A DNA stretch of 64,000 bases from Nocardioides lacusdianchii (GTDB lineage: Bacteria > Actinomycetota > Actinomycetes > Propionibacteriales > Nocardioidaceae), in NCBI RefSeq assembly GCF_020102855.1, contig NZ_JADHZD010000011.1, positions 62,001 through 126,000 on the forward strand, read 5' to 3'. The translations under genes were made by a program, and so were the position numbers. Of the stretch, positions 29,265 through 36,603 are shown one piece after another. The stretch's first letter is position 1. Each line of letters opens with the position of its first letter. The notes beneath the pieces are model-generated. The model did not search any database, was not told the DNA's origin, and saw only the letters and a list, made by a program, of their open reading frames with translations.

Positions 29265-29293
29265 TTGCAGTGGCGCTGCCGCCATGGGATATC
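29265..29293 (+). promoter_or_regulatory. Promoter of tRNA-Val
   Basis: TTGCAG (29265-29270) and GATATC (29288-29293) are 17 bp apart and place the start about 7-10 bp before the tRNA. Confidence 0.55.
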
Positions 29294-29306
29294 GTTCCGG
29301 CGTCGC

Positions 29307-29378
29307 GGGCGATTGGCGCAGTGGTAGCGCGCTTCGTTCACACCGAAGAGGTCACTGGTTCGAACCCAGTATCGCCCA
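29307..29378 (+). tRNA. tRNA-Val(CAC)
   Basis: A full cloverleaf is visible. Acceptor GGGCGAT (29307-29313) pairs with ATCGCCC (29371-29377). The anticodon stem CTTCG/CGAAG holds the loop TTCACAC, anticodon CAC. The T arm is CTGG-TTCGAAC-CCAG. A is the discriminator base; CC follows but the encoded CCA is not complete. Its 3' part is the attachment site of the element that follows. Confidence 0.96.
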
Positions 29379-29380
29379 CC
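29359..29380. repeat. attL: 22-bp core at the tRNA-Val 3' end
   Basis: The 22 bp beginning TTCGAACCCAG and ending TCGCCCACC (T loop to two bases past the discriminator) recur exactly at 44498-44519 in the same orientation. The bases on either side differ. This marks the left end of the integrated element, and the tRNA stays intact. Confidence 0.93.
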
Positions 29381-29395
29381 CGAGTAGCTGCAGGT

Positions 29396-29429
29396 GAGAG
29401 GCCCTTTCCCATCCGGGGAAGGGCCTCTC
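29396..29429. terminator. Element-borne terminator after tRNA-Val
   Basis: GAGAGGCCCTT (29396-29406) pairs with AAGGGCCTCTC (29419-29429), an 11-bp stem with inner CCC/GGG. It lies inside the element and replaces the original tRNA terminator, now displaced to 44535. Confidence 0.75.
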
Positions 29430-29448
29430 GTGCAACATACGTGCAACA
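29429..29448. promoter_or_regulatory. Putative integrase arm-type sites, left end
   Basis: Two direct CGTGCAACA copies, 29429-29437 and 29440-29448, begin 11 bp apart. The same pair occurs at the right end (44360-44378). Paired boxes at both ends suit arm-type binding sites of a tyrosine integrase. Confidence 0.6.
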
Positions 29449-29533
29449 AGACCGACGCTGATCCGGCCAATGCTTGGCATGACTTGCTGTGTCGTTCGGC
29501 GGTGCGGCCGCTGTCAGCGGGGCCCACCGATCG

Positions 29534-29731
29534 TCAGGAATGCCCGGCGGGAATTTGTCGAGGGGTGGCCTCGAGGTCCTCGAGCTTGATCCGGATAGCG
29601 CGCTTGCCACAGCGGTACGCCGGGAGGTTGCCGGCGGCGATCCAGCGGCGGATGGTCTTGGTCGAGACCGACATGGCCTCGGCGGCCTCCTCGAGGCTGA
29701 GGTAGACGGGGATGGTGCGTCGTTCAGCCAT
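29534..29731 (-). CDS. Small HTH (excisionase/MerR-like) protein
   Basis: A 65-residue protein: PVYLSLEEAAEAMSVSTKTIRRWIAAGNLPAYRCGKRAIRI is a winged helix DNA-binding domain of the excise/helix_turn_helix_17 type. It probably serves as Xis, directing excision, or as a regulator. The start at 29731 overlaps the end of the upstream HTH gene by 8 nt, so the pair is coupled. Confidence 0.85.
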   Translation of the reverse strand: MAERRTIPVYLSLEEAAEAMSVSTKTIRRWIAAGNLPAYRCGKRAIRIKLEDLEATPRQIPAGHS

Positions 29732-29963
29732 CCGAGCCCACCTCCGTGTGCGTGATGGTCGCTGAGGCGAGGAAGCGTCGGGCTTCGGCGACGGTGATGT
29801 ACAGCCGGCCGACGCCTTGGAAGCGGGTCCACCTGGGTCCCACGCCACGCTGGCGCCAGTCGCGGACGGTGCGCTGGGGTGTGCGGATGAGGTCGCAGAA
29901 CTCTTCGAACAGGATCAGGTTGTTGTCGTCCCAGTCGTCGGGGATGCCGATGGGTGTCACCAT
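29724..29963 (-). CDS. Second small HTH DNA-binding protein of the element
   Basis: A 79-residue protein starting MVTPIGIPDDWDDNN; LILFEEFCDLIRTPQRTVRDWRQRGVGP is a helix-turn-helix, with TRFQGVGRLYITVAEARRFL as the wing. I place the start at 29963: an upstream ATG at 30056 would encode the first residues through the iteron array at 30038-30081. It and the Xis-like gene form a two-gene unit. Confidence 0.75.
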   Translation of the reverse strand: MVTPIGIPDDWDDNNLILFEEFCDLIRTPQRTVRDWRQRGVGPRWTRFQGVGRLYITVAEARRFLASATITHTEVGSDG

Positions 29964-30037
29964 CACGTCGCCTTTCGTCGTGGCCGTCGACGGATTCGAG
30001 GGCCTTCTCCCGGAAAAGCAACGGCCTGCTGTGCGGA

Positions 30038-30081
30038 TCGGACATCCGCTGGCCATCCGTTGGTCATGCGATGGTCATCCG
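30038..30081. repeat. 11-bp iteron array
   Basis: Four near copies of GGYCATCCG end at 30048, 30059, 30070 and 30081, exactly one helical turn apart (ACATCCG, GGCCATCCG, GGTCATGCG, GGTCATCCG). They lie just upstream of the HTH pair. They could be an operator for those proteins, an excision site, or an origin. Confidence 0.7.
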
Positions 30082-30156
30082 TGTCGAGGTCGGCGTCTCC
30101 GTAGTCACCTATGTCGTCGCTGGTCCCTCGAGCGATCACCCTTGGGGAAACCCGGA

Positions 30157-30453
30157 TCAGCGACCGATCCCGCGGGACGGCGGCACGGTGGATGGGACCG
30201 GCGGGGTTGTGCGCCGCGGCCCGTCGCGCAGTGCCGCAGCCTGCAGTGCGGTCGCGGGTGAGGGCGCCGGTGTGGTTGCGGGTGAGGGCGCGTTCGGTCC
30301 ATACCGGTCGATGTCGTCCGCGGCCCTCTGGGCGGCCTGGGCGGGTCCGAGGTCCGCACGGTCACGGCTGAAGACCTCAACCCACTGGCTGCGGGCGTCA
30401 TCGACCGTCTCGGCGACGAGGTGGGCGACGTTGTGGTGACGGCCCCGGGTCAT
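30157..30453 (-). pseudogene. C-terminal fragment of the TraA relaxase/helicase, out of frame
   Basis: A 98-residue frame starting MTRGRHHNVAHLVAETVDD, then VEVFSRDRADLGPAQAA. Reading the same frame upstream gives ASAYVAMTRGR, the usual helicase motif VI of TraA proteins, so it is the continuation of the gene at 30450-32933. The main frame instead ends ETPARRRRTSL. The shift maps to about 30471-30479 (a GGCGCGGCG stretch). Confidence 0.8.
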
Positions 30454-32933
30454 AGCGACGTACGCCGACGCCGCGCCGGTGTTTCACCGAGGGCGATGTG
30501 TGCCGAGTCGACAGTCTCGCCCTGGGCCCCGTAGGCAGTGGTGGTGAATGCCAGCTCGACGTGCTCGCGGACGTACTCGGCGGGAAGCGCGCGCTGCCCG
30601 GCGCGACCGACCACCAACAGGCTGCCGTCCTCACCGACACCGGCGACGGTCCAGGTGTCACGGTTGGCGACCTCGAGGTCGCGGTCGTTGCGTCGGGTCG
30701 CGACTCGGTCGCCGAGGCCGATTTGCTCACCACGACGCGTGACAGGCTCGCCAGCACTGTCCCCAGCCCGCTCACCAGATGGCTCACCAAGTCGTGTGTC
30801 AGAGCCGTGACGGCGGTCGCGGATGGCTGCGTTGAGCGCACTCACCTGGTCGCGGGTGTCGGCGATGATCAGCTGCTCACCATCCCTGGCACCATCCTTG
30901 ACACTGCCATCGACACCGTCGGCGCCGATGGCGGCGAGGGCTGCGGTGCGTTCGACGTCGGTTGCGTGAAGGACGATCTGCCCGCGCTTGAGGATGGCGT
31001 CGAAGACCTCACCGGGCCGCTCACCCGAACGCATGAGAAGTGAGAGGTCGGCGTACGCGGGATCGGTGAACCGGTGGACCGACTCGAGCTCATGACGGGC
31101 TGCGGGTGACACCCAGCGCGCGGCGAGGTCGAGGACACCGCCACGCCCAACTGCCGGGAGCTGGTGGCGGTCACCGAGGAGCGCGACCCTGGCGTGGGCT
31201 CGGTCGGCGATGGCGAACAGCGCGCGGGCTGTGTCCTGGTCAAGCATGCCGGCCTCGTCGACGAGCAGGACGTCGCCGGGAAGCAGGCGTGCGCGGGCCT
31301 CAGGTGTGGCGTCGGTCTGCGACCAGTGGCCGTCCTCATCCCACCGGTAGCCGTGTTGGTGGATGAGCCAGGCTGCGGAGAAGGCGTCGGCGCCGACCTG
31401 CTGCTGGGCTGCTTGAGCGGCCTTGAGGGTGGGGGTGACGACCACGAGTCGACGGTCGGCGGCGTCGAGTACGTCGCGTGCCGCTGCGAGGGTCGTGGTT
31501 TTCCCGGTGCCGGCGGCGCCTTCGATCACGAGCAGACCGGCGCCGCCGGCCAGCGCCGCCACGATACGTCGCTGCGTGGGGTCGAGCCGCGCCAGATCAA
31601 CGGGGCCGCGGACCCGGACCGCGTCGGTCACCGGCCGCGCGGCGCGTGCGGCGATGCTCTCGATCAGGTCGGCCTCGACCGCAAGGACCCGCTCGGAGGT
31701 CAGGCTGCGGGCGTGCTCAGGGACGTCGTCGCGGTCCAGCAATGGCACGCACCGTGTCCGGGCACGCTCGGCGATGTCCTCGACCAGCTCGTGCCGCACC
31801 CCACGTTCCGCGACGACGCCGACGGCGGCGATCAGTCGTTCGACCTCACCGCGGATGTCGGGGGCGTTCCACGCCGACCGCTTAGACCCGAGCCGGGTCA
31901 GCACGAGATCGGCCGCGACGTCGCGGTTGAGTCGACCGATATGCAGACCCGGTTCCGTCGCGGGAATGGTGGGTGGGTTGAACCCGAGGTCGCGCAGCTC
32001 GTTGTTCCATGCGGCGACGAGGTCGGCGCCGCTGCGTGGCACGACCTTGTCGGGTCGCGCGTCGGCCCACGCACGTCGGTCCCACGTCTGGCGCAGCCGC
32101 GGCCCGGGCTCGGTGCCGGGATGCGATGCTCGCCAAGCAGCCTCGTACCGATCGACGTTGCGGCCGATCTGCGCGGCGCGCTGGCTGAACCGTCCGACGT
32201 ACGGCGCGAGCTGCTCGATCTCGCCGTCGTCATCCAGCGTGTACCCCCGCGCAGCCAGGGCTGCCCGGAACTCGGGGTCGCACATCACGGCCGCGTGCCC
32301 GATCCCGTTGAGCGCCTCGATGCTGTCCACCACCCCGACCGAGTGAAGGCCACGCCACGCCCCACGCGCGAAGACGCGTGCGCTGATCTGCACGTGCAGG
32401 TGACGGTGCGGGTCACCGGCACGCGACGTGTAGTGCTGCACCACCGCGGCCTCGAGCTTCTCCACCGGTACCTGCAACTGCCGACCACGCGGCCCGACGC
32501 GGGTGGTGGCGTGCTCGCCCACCCACCCGATCACCTCACCTGCGGCTCGGTCCATCGCCGCGTCGTACGCCGCCGCGATATCGGGGTTAAGTGCGGCGGC
32601 GACCGACCACGACTTCGGGCCGTTGACGACGACCTCGACGAACCGGAGTGCGTGCGAGTCGTCGCGCAGCCGCCCCTTCGGCGTTCCGGTCTCGATGTCG
32701 TAGCCCGCGACCCAGCGTTCATAGGCGTCCCCATCGAGCGTCCCCCCGTCCTGGACTGCGGTAACACCGCGTCCCCCCTCCCTCGGCGGAGTCGCGGCGA
32801 TGTATCGCTCGGCCACCCCGGTGCCCTCGGCCAGGTAGTAGTCATCAACCCGGGAACGGTCGGCCTCGACGTAGGAGCGCGCAGCGGACGCCGAGCCGCG
32901 GTAGAACTTGATTCCACCGTGCACGCCCGTCAC
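30450..32933 (-). CDS. MobF-family relaxase/helicase TraA, truncated by frameshift
   Basis: 827 residues. The TrwC relaxase domain (about 1-300) opens with GGIKFYRGSASAARSYVE, has candidate nicking tyrosines (Tyr21 and the DDYYLAEG pair), NGPKSWSVAAAL, and the metal-binding three-His motif DPHRHLHVQIS. From ~450 follows a RecD-like helicase: Walker A IEGAAGTGKTTTLA, Walker B VLLVDEAGMLD, GDRHQLPAVGRGG and TTAYGAQGETVDSAHIAL. The frame is lost just before motif VI. DNA nicking may persist while helicase activity is probably lost, unless the shift is programmed. GTG start at 32933. Confidence 0.88.
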   Translation of the reverse strand: MTGVHGGIKFYRGSASAARSYVEADRSRVDDYYLAEGTGVAERYIAATPPREGGRGVTAVQDGGTLDGDAYERWVAGYDIETGTPKGRLRDDSHALRFVEVVVNGPKSWSVAAALNPDIAAAYDAAMDRAAGEVIGWVGEHATTRVGPRGRQLQVPVEKLEAAVVQHYTSRAGDPHRHLHVQISARVFARGAWRGLHSVGVVDSIEALNGIGHAAVMCDPEFRAALAARGYTLDDDGEIEQLAPYVGRFSQRAAQIGRNVDRYEAAWRASHPGTEPGPRLRQTWDRRAWADARPDKVVPRSGADLVAAWNNELRDLGFNPPTIPATEPGLHIGRLNRDVAADLVLTRLGSKRSAWNAPDIRGEVERLIAAVGVVAERGVRHELVEDIAERARTRCVPLLDRDDVPEHARSLTSERVLAVEADLIESIAARAARPVTDAVRVRGPVDLARLDPTQRRIVAALAGGAGLLVIEGAAGTGKTTTLAAARDVLDAADRRLVVVTPTLKAAQAAQQQVGADAFSAAWLIHQHGYRWDEDGHWSQTDATPEARARLLPGDVLLVDEAGMLDQDTARALFAIADRAHARVALLGDRHQLPAVGRGGVLDLAARWVSPAARHELESVHRFTDPAYADLSLLMRSGERPGEVFDAILKRGQIVLHATDVERTAALAAIGADGVDGSVKDGARDGEQLIIADTRDQVSALNAAIRDRRHGSDTRLGEPSGERAGDSAGEPVTRRGEQIGLGDRVATRRNDRDLEVANRDTWTVAGVGEDGSLLVVGRAGQRALPAEYVREHVELAFTTTAYGAQGETVDSAHIALGETPARRRRTSL

Positions 32934-33019
32934 CGCCCATCAGCACTCGTCACCTAGCCTTGAAATGACGCCCGGCCCGCCCCAAGGGGCGGACCGAACT
33001 ACGGACCTTCGTAGCATGC
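32934..33019. other. Upstream region of the relaxase gene with two inverted repeats; oriT candidate
   Basis: CCGCCCC (32977-32983), AA, GGGGCGG (32986-32992) is a 7-bp hairpin, followed by CTACG (32999-33003) and CGTAG (33010-33014). MobF origins of transfer often lie next to the relaxase gene and contain inverted repeats by the nick. Here this is only a positional guess; the GC hairpin could instead be a terminator. Confidence 0.35.
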
Positions 33020-33301
33020 GTGCCGCTCGGTTTTGAAGGCTTTCGAGGTGGGTGCGGCGGTGCGGAATCCGGGTCCGTCACTGAACGTCAATCGAGCCGT
33101 CGCGCTGCAGGAGGCGCCGACGACTTCGGGTGGTGTGGCTGGATCGGCGTGGCCGTCGTAGCGTCATCGATCTTGGCTTTCGTCGGCCAACTTGGCGCGA
33201 CGATGCGGGCGCTCCTCCGGACCGTTTTGGGGCGTCCGGCTGTATCGGTGAGCAACCGACCTGAACCCAACCCGGCACCCGGTTCGCCGGCCGGAAGCTG
33301 A
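33020..33301 (+). CDS. Small hypothetical protein, doubtful
   Basis: A possible 93-residue frame from GTG 33020. It has one plausible membrane stretch, WIGVAVVASSILAFVGQLGA, near residues 42-61, and a Pro-rich tail. I see no good ribosome site and no family. It may be non-coding sequence of the element. Confidence 0.3.
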   Translation: MPLGFEGFRGGCGGAESGSVTERQSSRRAAGGADDFGWCGWIGVAVVASSILAFVGQLGATMRALLRTVLGRPAVSVSNRPEPNPAPGSPAGS

Positions 33302-33333
33302 TGCGTCCGCCGCCCATCGACACGATTGTGTTA

Positions 33334-33353
33334 CCGGATCTGCCGATGAGCGG
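33334..33353 (+). repeat. Array repeat copy 1
   Basis: CCGGATCTGCCGATGAGCGG, a short form joining the left part of box 1 to box 2. It stands before the VanZ-like gene and starts the repeat-separated array. Confidence 0.8.
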
Positions 33354-33407
33354 GTGCGGTGCATCGCCGTCCGTGGCGAGTCGCTGGGGTTGAGGCGTCC
33401 CCACCCT

Positions 33408-33419
33408 TAGGTTCGGACC
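33408..33419 (+). promoter_or_regulatory. Putative leaderless promoter -10 of the VanZ-like gene
   Basis: TAGGTT at 33408-33413 with six bases before ATG 33420, so this array gene has its own promoter. Confidence 0.45.
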
Positions 33420-33977
33420 ATGTTCGACGACGACGTCTGGCGGTACCTCCCGCTTGGTCCGCTGCCCACTCTCCTCGTGGCCGTTGTCGGGCTCGCTGCG
33501 GCTACCTACGTCACGGTGAACCGTTCCCGAACCGCTCGTACGGCGGCGGCGGTCATGCTCGTGTTCTCGGTGCTAGTTGTGCTCGTCGTGACAGCGCGAG
33601 GCACCCTGGCGAGCCCCGACGGGGAGTTCAGTTGGAGACTCGGCGAGTCGATCCGAGGCGAACTCGGCAGCGTGAACCGGGCATTGGGCCTGGTCAACGT
33701 CTTCGGGAATGTCGCGTTGCTTGTTCCGGTCGGCTGGATGGCCGCCGTCCTGTCGGATCGCCGAGAAGTACTTGTCGGGGTAGCGAGCGCGCTGGCGCTG
33801 TCGGTGTTTGTGGAGGTGTGGCAGATGCTCTCGGGGTCGTTCGGCGATGTCGACGATCTAGTCCTGAACTCCCTTGGAGGACTAGTGGGGGCCACTCTCG
33901 CTGTCATGCTGAAGCCCGTGCGGCGAGGCCGTACGGCTGGCGCTCCCGTAGTGGCGCAGAGCGAGTCCGCAGGCTAA
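33420..33977 (+). CDS. VanZ-like membrane protein
   Basis: A 185-residue protein with four to five hydrophobic segments. NVFGNVALLVPVGWMAAVL and LALSVFVEVWQMLSGSFGDVDDLVLNSLGGLVGATL match the VanZ family pattern. VanZ gives low-level teicoplanin resistance in enterococci; most relatives have unknown functions. First unit of the array, between repeat copies 1 and 2. Confidence 0.88.
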   Translation: MFDDDVWRYLPLGPLPTLLVAVVGLAAATYVTVNRSRTARTAAAVMLVFSVLVVLVVTARGTLASPDGEFSWRLGESIRGELGSVNRALGLVNVFGNVALLVPVGWMAAVLSDRREVLVGVASALALSVFVEVWQMLSGSFGDVDDLVLNSLGGLVGATLAVMLKPVRRGRTAGAPVVAQSESAG

Positions 33978-34021
33978 GGAGCAGCCCTACCCAGCCGACA
34001 TCGGTGCTTCGGAAGAACATT

Positions 34022-34097
34022 CGGATCTGCCGCGTTGAGGGCGGCTACGCTCGCCCGGATCTGCCGCGTTGAGGGCGGCTACGCCCGCCCGGATCTG
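34022..34097 (+). repeat. Array repeat copy 2a: tandem 34-bp units
   Basis: Two 34-bp units (34022-34055, 34056-34089) start CGGATCTGCCGCGTTGAGGG and differ by one base; the third start, CGGATCTG, begins at 34090. The same 34-bp unit recurs at 36157-36190. Confidence 0.9.
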
Positions 34098-34199
34098 GCA
34101 CCCCTCTGTGTCAACGGGTGCTTGGAGTGAGGGTCTTCCGGCTGGCTGATGGTCGGCGTAGCGTCGGCTTCGCGGGTCCGGGAAGTGGCTGATCCAAAG

Positions 34200-34217
34200 T
34201 GCCGATGAGCGGGTGCG
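34200..34217 (+). repeat. Array repeat copy 2b: box 2
   Basis: TGCCGATGAGCGGGTGCG, matching the box 2 of copy 1 over 18 bases. It lies about 100 bp after copy 2a and just before the transposase remnant. Confidence 0.8.
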
Positions 34218-34522
34218 AGTCGGCCGTGCTGGATTGGAGAGTCGCCCCGCAGTGCCCTCCCGGATCCGCTCCATCCTGCTGTTGAGCGAACTGGGCGTCG
34301 GCGACGAGCTGGCGGTAGACGACGTCGGACAGGCGTCGCTTCAGGCACCGCAGTGCGACGCGAACCGGTTGCGGTCGGCGAACCGTGCCACGTCACCGAC
34401 GTAGCCGCGTTCAGTGTTCGCGGCCGTGGCGCCGAAATTCGCGGAGAGTTCCCAGCTTCCGGCTGGCTGCAAGGCGTAGGAAATCGAGTGCGCCGGCCAT
34501 AACAGCCGCGTAGAACTGGTGT
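34218..34522 (-). pseudogene. Transposase C-terminal remnant (IS110-like), frameshifted
   Basis: On the minus strand, 34330-34270 encodes ALRCLKRRLSDVVYRQLVAD, like the C-terminal end of IS110-family transposases as I remember them. The preceding residues VGDVARFADRNR are in the next frame, so at least one indel separates them. No start, terminal repeats or DDE/DEDD core are present. The rest of this ~300-bp gap shows no gene. TAGAAC at 34511-34516 may be the -10 of the PhyH gene. Confidence 0.55.
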
Positions 34523-35446
34523 ATGGACATGAGTAGAGCAGTGCAGTCTTGGGTCGACGACGGCTTCGTCATCCTGCCGAGCTATCTCCCAGATGACGTC
34601 CTGGCGCCAGCCGTCGACGACCTGGAGCTCATGTTCCCCAATGCCGACGACTTCCACGACGGCATCGACCCCGCACGCAACGCCCGCTTCATCGGCGACG
34701 AGTTCAACGGCATCGACAGCTTCCCGTTCACCAGCCTTGCGCTGTGCCGTGTCCCCGTCTCTGCTGCCCTCGTCTCCCTCGCCGAAGCGCTGTTGGGCAC
34801 GCAAGACATCCGTTTGTACTCCGCGGAAGCGTGGGGCAAGTACGAAGGAGCAGCCGACTACGACCAGGACCTCCATCGTGACTTCCTCAACCACACCATC
34901 CTTGCGCCCTCCAGTGCACCTCAATTCCGACAGCTCGAGCTCTTCGTCTTCCTGTCGGAGGTCACCCCCGAGCTAGGTGCACCACGGATGGTTCGACGGT
35001 CCAGCATCACCGACGAACTACCCGCGAAACCGAACTTCTTCCCCGCACATGCCGTCAGTGAGGACGACGAAGGCTTCGTCGATGCGGCCGGCCGGCCCGA
35101 CTTGTACGAGATCGAGACACCGGCGGCCGGCCCAGCAGGAACCGTCGTGGCCTTCCAGCCGCAAACGGTGCACAGAGGTGCCGCCATCACCCAGCCACGC
35201 GGGTCCCGGTTCACGATGCACCTCAACTACCGGCCGGCAGAAGCAGAGTGGGCCCACCGACATGCCTGGGCCGACCGCAGCCACAACCCGCACTGGTACA
35301 CATTCGTCGAGCAAGCCAACCCCCGGCAGCTCGAGCTGTTCGGCTTCCCCCCGCCCGGACACTCCTACTGGACCGTCGAGACCCTGACCGGCGTCAGCCA
35401 GCGCTACCCCGGCCTCGACATGAACCCGTGGCGGTCGAGCCTCTAG
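34523..35446 (+). CDS. Phytanoyl-CoA dioxygenase (PhyH) family protein
   Basis: A 307-residue Fe(II)/2-oxoglutarate oxygenase. The iron triad is His118, Asp120 (DLHRDFLNHT) and His217 (QTVHRGAAIT), with an Arg at about 226-229 for 2-oxoglutarate. RQLELFVFLSEVTPELGA and AGTVVAFQPQTVHRG are the jelly-roll strands. The substrate cannot be told; relatives act on small metabolites and lipids. It lies alone between repeat copies 2 and 3. Confidence 0.9.
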   Translation: MDMSRAVQSWVDDGFVILPSYLPDDVLAPAVDDLELMFPNADDFHDGIDPARNARFIGDEFNGIDSFPFTSLALCRVPVSAALVSLAEALLGTQDIRLYSAEAWGKYEGAADYDQDLHRDFLNHTILAPSSAPQFRQLELFVFLSEVTPELGAPRMVRRSSITDELPAKPNFFPAHAVSEDDEGFVDAAGRPDLYEIETPAAGPAGTVVAFQPQTVHRGAAITQPRGSRFTMHLNYRPAEAEWAHRHAWADRSHNPHWYTFVEQANPRQLELFGFPPPGHSYWTVETLTGVSQRYPGLDMNPWRSSL

Positions 35447-35486
35447 CCGGCACACGCTCCGAGGTCGATGCTTCGCGAACGTCGCA

Positions 35487-35525
35487 GTCTGCCGCTGATG
35501 GTGCGCGCATCTGCCGATGAGCGCG
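35487..35525 (+). repeat. Array repeat copy 3
   Basis: GTCTGCCGCTGATGG (box 1, degenerate) followed by GCATCTGCCGATGAGCGCG (35507-35525, box 2). It sits in the ~220-bp gap after the PhyH gene, which otherwise holds only upstream sequence of the next gene. Confidence 0.8.
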
Positions 35526-35665
35526 TACTCGTTCGCTAGCGTCAGTCTGTCGGCGGCTGCGCGACCTACGGGAGTCACGCGAGCGACGACCATTACGTTC
35601 GTCAGTGCTCTGGAACCATGAGAGGCCGTCGTTCGTCTTAGTTTCTACTGCCAGAGTGAGGTGTC

Positions 35666-36097
35666 GTGTCTCTTCGAATCGCATCGTGTGCAGTTCTCGT
35701 ATTGGCGGCAACAGCAGGCTGCACCAACCAGCGCGAATCGGTGCGCGTCGATGGCTCCCCGGAGGGCGGGACGACGGCGAGCCCCACTGCTGGTGCGCTC
35801 CCGTCTGAGTGCACGCCGTTAGTCCGGTTCAAGGGAGTCGTTTATCAAGGACTGGGCTACACCAATCAGGTTGGCGAGAAGATCGGGTGGGCTCGGGAGG
35901 CCGAGTGCCTCGACGTGACTGGGGAAGGTCCTCTCTTCACCCAAGGGTCACCTGAGGTCCGCGTGAGTGTCGTGCGCGGCTATCCCCCCACCGCCGTCCT
36001 CGCGGCCTCCGTCAGTAACACCCTGTACAGCGTGTATGTCGCCGACACCGTGCCCCCAGCGGAACGCGAAGCCATCGTTCGCGATCTCGCTGAGTGA
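35666..36097 (+). CDS. Small lipoprotein, unknown function
   Basis: A 143-residue protein with a signal peptide and lipobox TAGC (Cys19), so membrane-anchored outside. The mature part has a Ser/Thr/Pro-poor linker, then CTPLVRFKGVVYQGLGYTNQ and VYVADTVPPAEREAI. It resembles the DUF6281-type lipoproteins in general layout; I am not certain. GTG start. Third unit of the array. Confidence 0.72.
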   Translation: MSLRIASCAVLVLAATAGCTNQRESVRVDGSPEGGTTASPTAGALPSECTPLVRFKGVVYQGLGYTNQVGEKIGWAREAECLDVTGEGPLFTQGSPEVRVSVVRGYPPTAVLAASVSNTLYSVYVADTVPPAEREAIVRDLAE

Positions 36098-36156
36098 CCT
36101 GTCGAGCCAGAAGGTGTGGTCCCAACCCCGATCAAAGCAGCCCTCACCCATACGAC

Positions 36157-36233
36157 CGGATCTGCCGCGTTGAGGGCGGCTACGCTCGCCCGGATCTGCC
36201 GCGACCCGTGCGACCGCTCATGCCGATGAGCGG
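36157..36233 (+). repeat. Array repeat copy 4 (most complete)
   Basis: One 34-bp unit (36157-36190), a second CGGATCTGCCGCG (36191-36203), then CCGCTCATGCCGATGAGCGG (36214-36233), in which CCGCTCAT and ATGAGCGG pair perfectly around GCCG. The 34-bp unit is almost identical to copy 2a. Confidence 0.9.
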
Positions 36234-36243
36234 ACGCCGCAGT

Positions 36244-36255
36244 TAGGGTCGAGGC
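36244..36255 (+). promoter_or_regulatory. Putative leaderless promoter -10 of the 88-residue gene
   Basis: TAGGGT at 36244-36249, six bases before ATG 36256 and only 10 bp after repeat copy 4. Confidence 0.4.
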
Positions 36256-36522
36256 ATGGCGAGCGTCTCCATTGTGAACAACGGGAAGGCGTTGCTTTGC
36301 GTGCTTGCCGAGCCGCTGGGTGAGGACTTCTGGATTGAGCCCGATCAGACGTTGACCTTCTCGACCCCCGACGAGAGGCCGATGGTTTCCTGGTATGAGG
36401 GCGGTACGTCCGTCTGGGTCAACGACGGCGACCCATACGACGTAGCCGTCACGACCGGAGCGGGCGAGGCCGTCACGTGTGGTTTCCAGCGGCCACCGGG
36501 TGCGTTCGAACCGGCCACCTGA
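36256..36522 (+). CDS. Small soluble hypothetical protein (88 residues)
   Basis: MASVSIVNNGKALLCVLAEP start; EPLGEDFWIEPDQTLTF and EGGTSVWVNDGDPYDVAV suggest a small all-beta fold. No signal peptide and no family that I recognise. The gene fills the interval between repeat copies 4 and 5. Confidence 0.65.
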   Translation: MASVSIVNNGKALLCVLAEPLGEDFWIEPDQTLTFSTPDERPMVSWYEGGTSVWVNDGDPYDVAVTTGAGEAVTCGFQRPPGAFEPAT

Positions 36523-36539
36523 CAACCGCCCGAAACGAC

Positions 36540-36585
36540 CGCACATGCCGCGACCCGTGCTTCTGCACATGCAGATGAGGGAGCC
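36540..36585 (+). repeat. Array repeat copy 5 (diverged)
   Basis: CACATGCCGCGACCCGTGC matches the 36197-36210 part of copy 4; TCTGCA/TGCAGA then forms a small palindrome and GCAGATGAGGGAG replaces box 2. Confidence 0.65.
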
Positions 36586-36603
36586 TCGCCCCAATGCTGG
36601 GCG

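Noticed and set aside
33987-34274. Leftward coding gene between the VanZ-like and PhyH genes
   Set aside because: The frame runs through the tandem repeats and has no start signal; the only protein-like signal there is the transposase remnant in another frame.
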